Origin: an uncultured Alphaproteobacteria bacterium
Lineage (GTDB): Bacteria; Pseudomonadota; Alphaproteobacteria; Micropepsales; Micropepsaceae
NCBI GenBank assembly: GCA_902826695.1
Contig: CADEFU010000002.1
Span: 186,001-250,000, forward strand
Length of the DNA: 64,000 bases
Reading direction: 5' to 3'
Shown in pieces: positions 8,406 to 15,765 of the stretch (positions are counted from its first letter, which is position 1; each line of letters opens with the position of its first letter). The notes beneath the pieces were generated by a model. The model made no database searches. It was not told where the DNA came from and was given only the letters and a program-made list of their open reading frames with translations. The position numbers and the translations under genes are program-made.

Positions 8406-9379
8406 TCCGCGCGCTTGTGTGCTCGGCACTGGCGGACGACTTTTCGACGTTGCGGATCGAGGCGCGCGAGCTGGCGCCGCTGGCAAAAGACGAGGTGCGC
8501 GTAAGGATGCGCGCGGCGTCGTTGAACTTTCCCGATCTTCTGATGACGCAAGGCAAGTATCAGCTGAAACCGCCATTGCCGTTCGTGCCGGGCATGGAAG
8601 GTGCGGGCAACGTCGTCGCTGTCGGCGAGCGCGCCGGTGACGTCAAGGTCGGCGATGCCGTCGTTGTGGCGTCGCGATTCGGGATGTTGGCTGATGAGGT
8701 GAATGTGCCGGCCGCGTCTGTGCGACCGAAAGCGGTGGCGATGACGTGGGCGGAGGCGGCGAGTTATCCGGCCGCGTGGCTGACCGCCTATGTGGCGCTG
8801 GTTCGGCGCGGCGCTCTGCAAAAGGGCGAGACGCTGCTTGTGCACGGTGCGGCGGGCGGCGTCGGCATGGCGGCTGTCGATCTTGGGTTGTTGCTTGGCG
8901 CGAGGGTGATCGCGACGGCGGGGTCTCAGGAGAAGCTCGACGTGTTGAAGGCGCGTGGAGCTCATCATGTCATCAACTACACCCAAGGCTTTCGCGACGA
9001 GGTGAAGCGGATAACAAACGATCGCGGCGCCGACGTGATCTATGATCCGGTTGGCGGCGATGTGTTCGACGAGAGCGTGCGGTGCATCGCGTTCGACGGA
9101 CGGTTGCTCGTCATCGGCTTTACGAGCGGGCGCATACCCTCGGTCAGTGTGAACATGCCGCTGATCAAGGGGTTCTCGGTCGTCGGCGTGCGTGCGGGCG
9201 AGTATGGGCGGCAGTTTCCCGAGCGTGGGCGCGAGAATATCCAAGCGATCGAGAAGCTGGCGCATGAGGGCTTGGTGCGCCCCCACGTGGGGTTCTCGGC
9301 GACCCTTGAGGGTGCCGTCGACGCGTTTCGCGCGATGGCCGCACGGCGCGTGATCGGTAAGGCTGTGATCACGTTCTAG
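8402..9379 (+). CDS. NADPH:quinone oxidoreductase-like MDR protein
   Basis: The 325-residue protein belongs to the zinc-free quinone-oxidoreductase branch of the medium-chain dehydrogenase/reductase superfamily. The N-terminal GroES-like domain contains AASLNFPDLLM, and the NADPH-binding Rossmann motif is VHGAAGGVGMAA at about residues 145-155. The zinc-ligand cysteines of alcohol dehydrogenases are absent. It is translationally coupled to the HSL hydrolase. It likely reduces an enone or quinone, possibly acting after the esterase on one substrate class. Confidence 0.88.
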   Translation: MIRALVCSALADDFSTLRIEARELAPLAKDEVRVRMRAASLNFPDLLMTQGKYQLKPPLPFVPGMEGAGNVVAVGERAGDVKVGDAVVVASRFGMLADEVNVPAASVRPKAVAMTWAEAASYPAAWLTAYVALVRRGALQKGETLLVHGAAGGVGMAAVDLGLLLGARVIATAGSQEKLDVLKARGAHHVINYTQGFRDEVKRITNDRGADVIYDPVGGDVFDESVRCIAFDGRLLVIGFTSGRIPSVSVNMPLIKGFSVVGVRAGEYGRQFPERGRENIQAIEKLAHEGLVRPHVGFSATLEGAVDAFRAMAARRVIGKAVITF

Positions 9380-9385
9380 GAAAGC

Positions 9386-10297
9386 TTACGGCTTGGTTCT
9401 TACGACCCGAGCGGCGAACAGGCCATCGAGCACAGCCTCGTCCTCTTCTTCGTGAACGAGTTCGATGGGCTTCATGCCTTTGGTGTGCGCGATCGCTGCG
9501 ACACGGCCTTGGTTCAAAAACTGCGTGTCGGGCATGATGTCGGCGATCGGGTCCGCGTAGGCCAGGTCTGCACCAATGATCTTCCAGCCGCGCTTGCGCA
9601 GTTCGCCGACGAGATCAGCGATGTAGAGCGCCGCCAGGTCGTTCTCATGCAGCAGCAGTACGTGACGGGGCGAGCGGCCAAGCGTTTTCACGGCGATGGC
9701 GTCGTAGAACTCGACCGCTTTGATCAGCGTCTCAACATAGAGATCGCGTAGCGCCGCTTCGTCGACGACCTGACCCGTCGTTCTGGCGTTGTTCGCAAGC
9801 GTGTTCAGATACCAATCGTAGTTGTCGACTGTGACGTAACCTTGCTTGTAGTTCATGGCGCGCAAACCTGCGCGCACAGCTTCGCGCTTTTCGCGGGTGT
9901 CGCCTTCGGCCAAGAACGGGAAGCGGAACCACGGGCGGAAGGTCGCAAAGCTCTTGAGCGCCGCGTCGGCGGCCACGATATCGGCGAGATACTCGTCGGC
10001 GGGCAGGCTCCGCAAGTTGCGGTGCGTGTCCGAGTGGTTTGCGATGATGTGGCCCGCGGCGGCGTAGGCGTTCAGTCGCGTCAGCTCCGCTGCAGGCCTA
10101 CCGCGCGGTACGCAGAAGAACGCCGCTTGTTCGATGCCCGCCGCCTTCAGCGCCGCAATCAGGCGCTTTGTGCGTTCCTCGCCGGTGAAGGTGGCGGTGT
10201 CGTTCGTCGGCGCGTCGTCGAACGTGATCGCGATCTCGCGCGCCGTCGCGGGCGCGACGGCAAGCGCAAGGACGACGGCGAAGATGAGGCGGATCAT
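9386..10297 (-). CDS. Exported polysaccharide deacetylase (NodB fold)
   Basis: The 303-residue protein starts with a signal peptide (MIRLIFAVVLALAVAPATA). NodB motif 1 is ITFDDAP (catalytic Asp and metal Asp), motif 2 is HSDTH and motif 3 is FRFPF. It would act on a periplasmic or cell-surface N-acetylated glycan. The ATG overlaps the SDR stop by four bases (ATGA). It is the last gene of the seven-gene minus-strand run that begins with RidA. The glycan substrate is not predictable here. Confidence 0.88.
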   Translation of the reverse strand: MIRLIFAVVLALAVAPATAREIAITFDDAPTNDTATFTGEERTKRLIAALKAAGIEQAAFFCVPRGRPAAELTRLNAYAAAGHIIANHSDTHRNLRSLPADEYLADIVAADAALKSFATFRPWFRFPFLAEGDTREKREAVRAGLRAMNYKQGYVTVDNYDWYLNTLANNARTTGQVVDEAALRDLYVETLIKAVEFYDAIAVKTLGRSPRHVLLLHENDLAALYIADLVGELRKRGWKIIGADLAYADPIADIMPDTQFLNQGRVAAIAHTKGMKPIELVHEEEDEAVLDGLFAARVVRTKP

Positions 10298-11193
10298 ACC
10301 GAGCGCTTCGCGCGGTCTTTTTCGTTGGTCGACTTGATCATGTTGCGGATGTTTTCCCAGTCGGTGTCGCCGAGCTTGGCGAGCTGCGAGAAGTTGCCGC
10401 CGCCGGCCAGGAACCCTGCGCCGTCAATCGCGATCGTTTCGCCGGTCAAGAAATCGCAGCCGTCCGCCATGAGGAACGTCGCGAGATTGCGTAGCTCTAT
10501 CATCTCACCCACGCGGCCCATGGGGTTGCCGGCGGAGGAATCTGTCTCGCTGCCCATCGCACTGCCGCGCATGTTGCCGGGGTTCAGGCGTTCCCAGGCG
10601 CCCTTCGTCGGGAAGGGGCCGGGTGCAATCGCGTTCAGGCGGATACCGTGCGGCGCCCATTCGACGGCAAGCGACTTCGTCATGACGTTGAGGCCGGCCT
10701 TCGACATGGCGGAGGGCACGGTGAACGGTCCGCCGTTCCAGACCCAAGTGGTTAGGATCGAGATCACGTTCGCTTTGTGCTTTTTTTCAATCCAACGTTT
10801 GCCGGCGGCGAGCGTCATGTAGAACGTGCCGTGAAAGACGATGTTGGCGATCGCGTTGAAGGCGTTCGGCGACAGGTCCTTCGTGCGCGAGATGAAGTTG
10901 CCGGCGGCGTTGTTCACCAGGCCGTCGAGCGGGCCTTCGTTGAAGATGCGCGTCATGACGTCTTCGACGGCGTCCGGAACACGGATGTCGCATTCGAGCG
11001 CGGTCACCTTCACGTTGCGCGTTTTGGAGATTTCGTTGGCCGTCTCCTGCAACACAGAGCCGCGGCGGCCGCAGATGTAGAGTTCGGCGCCGAGTTTCGC
11101 GAACTCGTCCGCCATCTCCTTGCCCAAACCCGTGCCGCCGCCGGTGACGAGGATACGCTTGCCTTTGAGCAGGTCGGCACGAAACATGGTCAT
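10294..11193 (-). CDS. 2,4-dienoyl-CoA reductase-like SDR oxidoreductase
   Basis: This 299-residue short-chain dehydrogenase has TGGGTGLG (NADP-binding) near the N terminus and NNAAGNF in the SDR core. At the catalytic site it has PSAMSKAG instead of YxxxK, followed by LAVEWAPHGIRLNAIAPGPF. Loss of Tyr with retention of Lys is characteristic of the 2,4-dienoyl-CoA reductase branch, which handles unsaturated acyl-CoA in beta-oxidation. The start MTMFRAD at 11193 has a GGAAGGA ribosome-binding site and overlaps the upstream stop (ATGA). The frame's earlier methionines belong to overlapping genes. Confidence 0.85.
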   Translation of the reverse strand: MTMFRADLLKGKRILVTGGGTGLGKEMADEFAKLGAELYICGRRGSVLQETANEISKTRNVKVTALECDIRVPDAVEDVMTRIFNEGPLDGLVNNAAGNFISRTKDLSPNAFNAIANIVFHGTFYMTLAAGKRWIEKKHKANVISILTTWVWNGGPFTVPSAMSKAGLNVMTKSLAVEWAPHGIRLNAIAPGPFPTKGAWERLNPGNMRGSAMGSETDSSAGNPMGRVGEMIELRNLATFLMADGCDFLTGETIAIDGAGFLAGGGNFSQLAKLGDTDWENIRNMIKSTNEKDRAKRSV

Positions 11194-11537
11194 AAGTCTA
11201 ATCCTTCCATTCCTTGGGGTCGGTCGCATCCGTAAAGCGAGACGATCGCGGCTGCAATGCTTTCCGCGTGGGGCTTGTGGTCCAGCGTGGGAACTTGCTC
11301 GCCGATCCAGTAGGTGACGGCGGTCACCAGGTCTTCGTCCGACGTGCCCTGCGGGATGCAGATTTTCTTGCGTGCTTCGACGCCACGCTCCACGGCGCGG
11401 CGCGCTTGGCCGATTTCGTTTGCGCACCAGGCTTGGTCGTTTTCGCAGCGGTCGAGGAAGTCGCGCGTCGATCCTGACCAGGCATTCGCGCTCGCCACCA
11501 CAGCGGCCGCGAGCAGAAGTAGCGCCGTCCACCTCAT
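11190..11537 (-). CDS. Exported Rap1a/Tai-like small protein
   Basis: The 115-residue protein has a signal peptide (RWTALLLLAAAVVASANA). Its mature part contains paired cysteines (RCEND..WCANEI, then KICIPQG and LYGC) in the spacing seen in Rap1a/Tai-type periplasmic proteins. Some members of that family are immunity proteins to T6SS peptidoglycan amidases; many others, like this one, occur without any toxin nearby. It is coupled to the SDR gene (ATGA). The function here is unknown and the family match is from motif pattern only. Confidence 0.65.
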   Translation of the reverse strand: MRWTALLLLAAAVVASANAWSGSTRDFLDRCENDQAWCANEIGQARRAVERGVEARKKICIPQGTSDEDLVTAVTYWIGEQVPTLDHKPHAESIAAAIVSLYGCDRPQGMEGLDL

Positions 11538-11565
11538 GTTGGTTCTCCCACCTTCGAGACGCCAA

Positions 11566-12084
11566 CTATGCGCGCACGTAGGAAAGACGTGCCAGACCCT
11601 TATCGTAAGTCTGGGTGCTCAAAAGTCTAAGGTTTGCCTCGGGTCGGGTATCCTCGAACAGGCGCACGCCGCCGCCCAACAGGATCGGTAGCGTAAACAA
11701 ATCGATGCGGTCGACCGCCTCGGCCTTGAGGAAGGCGTTTATCGTTTGCGCGCCGCCCATTACCCAGACGTCCTTGTCGCCAGCCGCGCGCAAAGCCGTG
11801 ACGAGACGCGGGATTTCCGCGCCGACGCGGGCGACGGTCGGCGGGGCGTCGTCGAGCGGGCGAGACGTAATGACGAGACTGCGCATCGTTTGGTACGGCC
11901 AATCGCCGAACGAACGCGCCATGTCGTAGCTCGCGCGGCCCATGACGACGGTGCCGATTTCGCGGATGAAGGCGCTGTAGCCGTAGTCGACGTCGTCGAA
12001 CGGCCTCAGCCAATCGATGCTGCCGTCGGGGCGGGCGATATAGCCGTCGAGCGACTGAGCGATATAGAGGCGGATCAGGGGCAT
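11566..12084 (-). CDS. Dihydrofolate reductase / RibD C-terminal family protein
   Basis: This 172-residue single-domain protein has the RibD_C/DHFR fold: IAQSLDGYIARPDGSIDWL at the N terminus, GTVVMGRASYDM, and VWVMGGAQTINAFL near residue 105-118 (NADPH loop). Proteins of this type are NADPH-dependent reductases of unknown substrate, distinct from housekeeping FolA. It starts nine bases after the end of the ligase-like gene and is in the same run. Confidence 0.85.
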   Translation of the reverse strand: MPLIRLYIAQSLDGYIARPDGSIDWLRPFDDVDYGYSAFIREIGTVVMGRASYDMARSFGDWPYQTMRSLVITSRPLDDAPPTVARVGAEIPRLVTALRAAGDKDVWVMGGAQTINAFLKAEAVDRIDLFTLPILLGGGVRLFEDTRPEANLRLLSTQTYDKGLARLSYVRA

Positions 12085-12093
12085 GCAGCGAAG

Positions 12094-12990
12094 TTACGCG
12101 GAATGCAGGCGTGAGGCTAGCGCGGTCAGCGACGCCGCGTCCGAGGGTGAGGCGTTGTCGATTGGTTTCGTGAAGCGTGCGCCGCGCAGTGTGATGCCCG
12201 CTTTGCGGCGAGGTGTTTCGGCGATGGCGGTGAAGGCAAGTTCGGCGACGAAGGCGACATCGCGATCATGGCGCACCTGGCGAACCGGGCCGAAGCGAGC
12301 GGTCGTGTGTTCGGCGATAAAGCTCTCTAAGCGTTCGGCATCGCCGCCCTCGACATTGCAGTGACCGATGGGCGCGAGCTTGTCGCCGTCCCAAACGCCG
12401 AATGTGCAGCGGAGCGGGGATGTTGTCGCCCTAGGGTTTGTTCGCTCGGCGTAGAGCAGGATTGCGGGGATGGAACCTGAGGTGTCCTTCTTCGGTGGGC
12501 GTTGGAAGAGTTCGCTCTGCGGGGATGGTTGTTCTTTGTTGTCGGCAGCCGACCGTTCGACACGGAGTGTGCCTGTGATCAGTTTGATCAATGCCCAGCG
12601 GCCGGTTTCGTCACAGGCATCGAGCCAGGACTCGATGCGTTTTGGAAGTTCGCTGCGGCCCAGGGTCGAGAGTGCTTCGATGATTTCGCTTAAGGCAGGG
12701 TCGCGATTGGCGCGACGGTTGGGCACCCAGGTCAGAGCGATCGTCTCGCCGACGTCGCCGACATAGGCTTCGGCGAGGGCGAAGAGTTCGGCGTCGATGC
12801 GAGCGTCGGCTAGGCCGCGGATCAGCGCTATCCTGACGGGGCGGGGTTTCAGCGATCGGTCCAGGATTTTTTGGGCGAGACTGCGATCCGGTTCCGGCGT
12901 TTCGCTCAGGTAATCGGCGACGATCAGTGCTTTCGTTCCGGCGTCGTTCACCGTCTCCAAGCGGGCGATGAGGCTGGCGAAGCGGTTCAC
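12094..12990 (-). CDS. ATP-dependent DNA ligase-family protein lacking the adenylation domain
   Basis: This 298-residue protein reads as the two ends of the ligase of the Lhr/PdeM/exonuclease set. Residues 1-145 match the N-terminal DNA-binding domain (MNRFASLIARL, YVGDVGETIAL, TGRWALIKLITG). Residues 173-298 match the C-terminal OB-fold domain (PAILLYAERT, FGVWDGDKLAPIGH, ARFGPVR, and the motif-VI-like PRRKAGITLRG). The nucleotidyltransferase domain between them, with the KxDG lysine, is absent and replaced by a Gln/Pro/Lys-rich linker at about 146-172. Full-length relatives are about 530 residues. The frame is intact, so this looks like a maintained in-frame excision. It cannot be adenylated and is probably a DNA-binding accessory factor. 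It overlaps the exonuclease stop by four bases. Confidence 0.8.
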   Translation of the reverse strand: MNRFASLIARLETVNDAGTKALIVADYLSETPEPDRSLAQKILDRSLKPRPVRIALIRGLADARIDAELFALAEAYVGDVGETIALTWVPNRRANRDPALSEIIEALSTLGRSELPKRIESWLDACDETGRWALIKLITGTLRVERSAADNKEQPSPQSELFQRPPKKDTSGSIPAILLYAERTNPRATTSPLRCTFGVWDGDKLAPIGHCNVEGGDAERLESFIAEHTTARFGPVRQVRHDRDVAFVAELAFTAIAETPRRKAGITLRGARFTKPIDNASPSDAASLTALASRLHSA

Positions 12991-13991
12991 TGCTGAGCCC
13001 CCTCTTCTTCATCGCCGTAGCCAGCGATCGAGAGCGGCCGCGCGCGTATCCCGCGCGTGGTCGCCCAATGGATCAACGCGGCCTCGGCACCGTGCGTGAT
13101 CCAGAGTTCGCCGGGAACGACCTCGGCGATGGTTGCCGTGAGTTCGTGCCAATCGGCGTGATCGGAAATGATCAGCGGCAGATCGACGTTCGCGGCCCGT
13201 GCGCGTTTGCGCGTGCGCATCCAACCGCTAGCATAGGCCGTGACGGGATCGTTGGTGCCGTTTTGGAATTCGGCCTTACCCACGATGATCGCGCCGTTGA
13301 GTGTGTTGGCGCTTTGGCTCGCGGCCGGGCGGATGTCGCCCAGGGGCACGCCGTGGCTTTCGTAGATGGCGCAGAGTTTGGCTGTCGCCGCATCGACGTA
13401 GATTGGCGCGCTGTATGCCGCTTCGCGCAGTAACGCGATGAAGCGTTGGGCTTTGCCGAGCGAGTAAGCGCCGATGATGTGCGGGCGATCGGGGAATAGG
13501 CGCAGCGAGTGCAGCAGCTTGGCGACCTCATCGCCGGCCGGCGGGTGGCGGAACAGCGGAAGGCCGAACGTCGCTTCCGTGATGAAGAGATCGCACGGCA
13601 CAGGTTCGAACGGCGGGCACGTTGGGTCTCTTGCGCGTTTGTAGTCGCCGGAGACGACGACGCGTTTGCCGCCGACCTCGACGACGACTTGCGCTGAGCC
13701 CACGACGTGGCCCGCCGGCTTGAGCATGATGTTTGCGTCACCAAGGGCGATTGTCTCACCGAGGCGCGCGGGCTGTTGAGCTGCGGTGAACGTGTCGCCG
13801 TAGCGCGCAGCCATGACGGCGAGCGTTTCCTTGGTCGCGAGGACGGCATCGTGTCCGGGGCGGGCATGATCCGAATGGCCGTGGGTTACCACGGCACGCG
13901 AAACCTTGCGCAAGGGGTCGATGTAGAAATCACCAGCCTCGCAGTAGAGACCGGCTGGGGTAAGACGCAGGATGTCTTGGGCGCGCGTCAC
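12987..13991 (-). CDS. Ligase-associated DNA damage response exonuclease (MBL/beta-CASP type)
   Basis: The 334-residue protein has the metallo-beta-lactamase motif THGHSDHARPGH near the N terminus, the later metal ligands in PAGHVVGSAQ and SGDYKRA, and a final ISDHADWHEL segment. It matches the mRNA-3'-end-processing-factor-like exonuclease that accompanies the bacterial ATP-dependent ligase, Lhr-type helicase and PdeM. The start is GTG at 13991, overlapping the RidA stop in GTGA; the frame upstream of it only mirrors the RidA gene. The downstream ligase partner is catalytically gutted, so this nuclease works without its usual ligase or with one encoded elsewhere. Confidence 0.88.
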   Translation of the reverse strand: MTRAQDILRLTPAGLYCEAGDFYIDPLRKVSRAVVTHGHSDHARPGHDAVLATKETLAVMAARYGDTFTAAQQPARLGETIALGDANIMLKPAGHVVGSAQVVVEVGGKRVVVSGDYKRARDPTCPPFEPVPCDLFITEATFGLPLFRHPPAGDEVAKLLHSLRLFPDRPHIIGAYSLGKAQRFIALLREAAYSAPIYVDAATAKLCAIYESHGVPLGDIRPAASQSANTLNGAIIVGKAEFQNGTNDPVTAYASGWMRTRKRARAANVDLPLIISDHADWHELTATIAEVVPGELWITHGAEAALIHWATTRGIRARPLSIAGYGDEEEGAQQ

Positions 13992-14374
13992 TTGCCGCAA
14001 TAGGCCATGCACTCGACCTCGACCTGCGCGCCGAGGGCGAGCGCGCTTGCGCCGAAGGCTGAGCGGGCGGGCATGCGATCGGGGTGGAAGTAGGTCACGT
14101 AGACCTTGTTGAAGTCGGCCCACTTCTTCATGTCCGCAAGCATGACGGTTGCCTTGAATACCTGATCGAAGGTCAGGCCATTTTCGGCGAGGACGCTTTT
14201 GATGTTTTCCATCGTTTGGCGGGCTTCCGCCTCCATGCCGCCCGGAACGAGTTCCATCTTGCCCGGAACATTGCCTAGGCAACCCGAAAGATAGAGCACG
14301 TCACCGACACGGGTTGCGGCGCTGAACGGCAGTTTTGCGGCTTTGACGGCGGGGGACGAGATGAACTGGAGCAT
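13988..14374 (-). CDS. RidA family protein
   Basis: This is a 128-residue YjgF/YER057c/UK114 protein. The segment GDVLYLSGCLG is near residue 25, FKATVMLADM is in the middle, and PARSAFGASALALGAQVEVEC carries the conserved Arg and Glu of the active cleft. RidA deaminates reactive enamines and imines from PLP enzymes, but this divergent member may do something else. AGAGG precedes the ATG. It is the first gene of the seven-gene minus-strand run, directly coupled to a DNA-repair nuclease, which is an unusual partnership. Confidence 0.88.
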   Translation of the reverse strand: MLQFISSPAVKAAKLPFSAATRVGDVLYLSGCLGNVPGKMELVPGGMEAEARQTMENIKSVLAENGLTFDQVFKATVMLADMKKWADFNKVYVTYFHPDRMPARSAFGASALALGAQVEVECMAYCGK

Positions 14375-14473
14375 TTGACCTCTTCAATTTTAGCAATCGG
14401 GGTGAGGGCGCTTTGACACGGATTTGGTTCAATACCGGGCTGTCACGATAGCGCGCCCAAGGGGGTTTCAGCC

Positions 14474-15067
14474 ATGCCCGAATTGAACGTGATGTTGGTG
14501 TGCGGCGCCGTCTTTCTCGCGGTCTTCGTGTGCGAGGCGATCTATGCAGGGTTCTTCCGCAACTTCGGGCTTGTGAAGTTCCGTTTGGCGTTCAAGGTGC
14601 CGGGCGCGGATGCCAAGACTGTGTGGTCGACGTATTTCGACGGGCGCAACGAATGGAATTCCGTCACCGAGCGTTTGACGTATGAGGTCGTGAGCGAGAG
14701 GCCGCGTGTCATTCGGTCCACCGCTCGACTGCGCGGAACCAACGATGTGCCGGTAACCACCGAATGGCTGCTTGACATTATCAAGCCCGAGCGGTCGTGC
14801 CGTGCGACCGTCGTCAAGATCGACGGGGCTGATGTTCCGGCGGCAGAGCAAACATCCGAAGTATTCGAGCTTACCCCCGGCGCGGAGGGTACCGAGGTCC
14901 AGGTCGAAGCGGAGATACCCGTGCGCGGGTGGCTGCGCGTTCCGATGCATCGGCGCTATCTCAGCCGAATCTTCACGGATCTGCAGGCGGCGTGCCTGCG
15001 CAAGGCCGGCGTGCCGTTCCAGGCGGTCGAGCGGCGTTGGTGGTTTTGGACGGTCCGGGCCGGTTGA
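14474..15067 (+). CDS. Membrane-anchored SRPBCC (START-like) domain protein
   Basis: The 197-residue protein has one N-terminal membrane anchor (residues 5-27) and a polyketide-cyclase/SRPBCC-like domain (KVPGADAKTVWSTYFDG, RLTYEVVSERP, TTEWLLDI, EVQVEAEIP). SRPBCC domains bind hydrophobic ligands. GGGGG eight bases upstream supports the ATG. It precedes the ICMT-like and helicase genes on the same strand, but the 74-base gap to the next gene leaves operon membership open. Function unknown. Confidence 0.7.
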   Translation: MPELNVMLVCGAVFLAVFVCEAIYAGFFRNFGLVKFRLAFKVPGADAKTVWSTYFDGRNEWNSVTERLTYEVVSERPRVIRSTARLRGTNDVPVTTEWLLDIIKPERSCRATVVKIDGADVPAAEQTSEVFELTPGAEGTEVQVEAEIPVRGWLRVPMHRRYLSRIFTDLQAACLRKAGVPFQAVERRWWFWTVRAG

Positions 15068-15141
15068 TCGCCCGGCTTTTCGAACCTTTGATCGGTGCTA
15101 TGTTCCGGCCCGCTCGCGTGATGCGGCTTTGAGGGACACTT

Positions 15142-15765
15142 GTGATTATGGCGCCGAAGTACGCCGTTGTGTTGATTTGGGTTGCGTGGCTGGTTTCGTG
15201 GGGGATGGCTGCGAACTATTGGACGAAGCCAACGGTGAAGACTGCTGGGCTTCGGCGCGAGTGGCTGTATCGGACGCTGCAGATTTCGGGCCTCGTGTTG
15301 TTGTTCGCGTCGCTTGGTCAGTCAACGAGCCCGGATCCGTTGCCACCGCTTCGAGGTGCCATTCTCGCGTTTGGCTTTGCGCAGCTGTGGGAGCTTCCGG
15401 CGACCGTGCTGTGGGCGGCTGCAGCGCTTGCCGTGGCAGGCTTTGCGTTTGCGTGGTGGGCGCGGCTGCATCTTCGCGGGCTGTGGTCGAGCGGCGTAAC
15501 GCGGAAAGAAGACCACAAACTCATCGACAGCGGGCCTTATGCGATCGTGCGGCATCCGATCTACACGGGGATGTTGCTTAGCTCTGTTGCGCTTCTGGCG
15601 ATTAGCGGGCGCACCTTCGGGGTGCTCGGGTTCATGTTGCTGGTCGCCGGCTTGATCTTGAAGGCGCGACTTGAGGAGCGGTTTCTGCGTGAGGAGCTAG
15701 GCGCCGATGTTTATAGTGCTTACGCGAAGCGCGTGCCGATGCTGGTGCCGGGGTCGCCGGTGTGA
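15142..15765 (+). CDS. ICMT-like integral membrane methyltransferase
   Basis: The 207-residue protein has about five membrane segments and the C-terminal signature of isoprenylcysteine carboxyl methyltransferase/phospholipid methyltransferase proteins: DSGPYAIVRHPIYTGM (SAM-binding RHP.Y.G) and LKARLEERFLREELG. Bacterial members methylate unknown membrane substrates. The start is either GTG 15142 or ATG 15148; both lie behind GAGGGA. The stop overlaps the helicase GTG by four bases, so the two are translationally coupled. Confidence 0.85.
   Translation: MIMAPKYAVVLIWVAWLVSWGMAANYWTKPTVKTAGLRREWLYRTLQISGLVLLFASLGQSTSPDPLPPLRGAILAFGFAQLWELPATVLWAAAALAVAGFAFAWWARLHLRGLWSSGVTRKEDHKLIDSGPYAIVRHPIYTGMLLSSVALLAISGRTFGVLGFMLLVAGLILKARLEERFLREELGADVYSAYAKRVPMLVPGSPV

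Noticed and set aside
11194..11565. N-terminal extension of the SDR frame
   Set aside because: It covers the Rap1a-like gene in another frame; the SDR starts at 11193 behind a GGAAGGA site.
13992..14282. N-terminal extension of the exonuclease frame
   Set aside because: It mirrors the RidA gene and gives Arg/Gly-rich nonsense; the GTG at 13991 overlaps the RidA stop and begins the conserved part.
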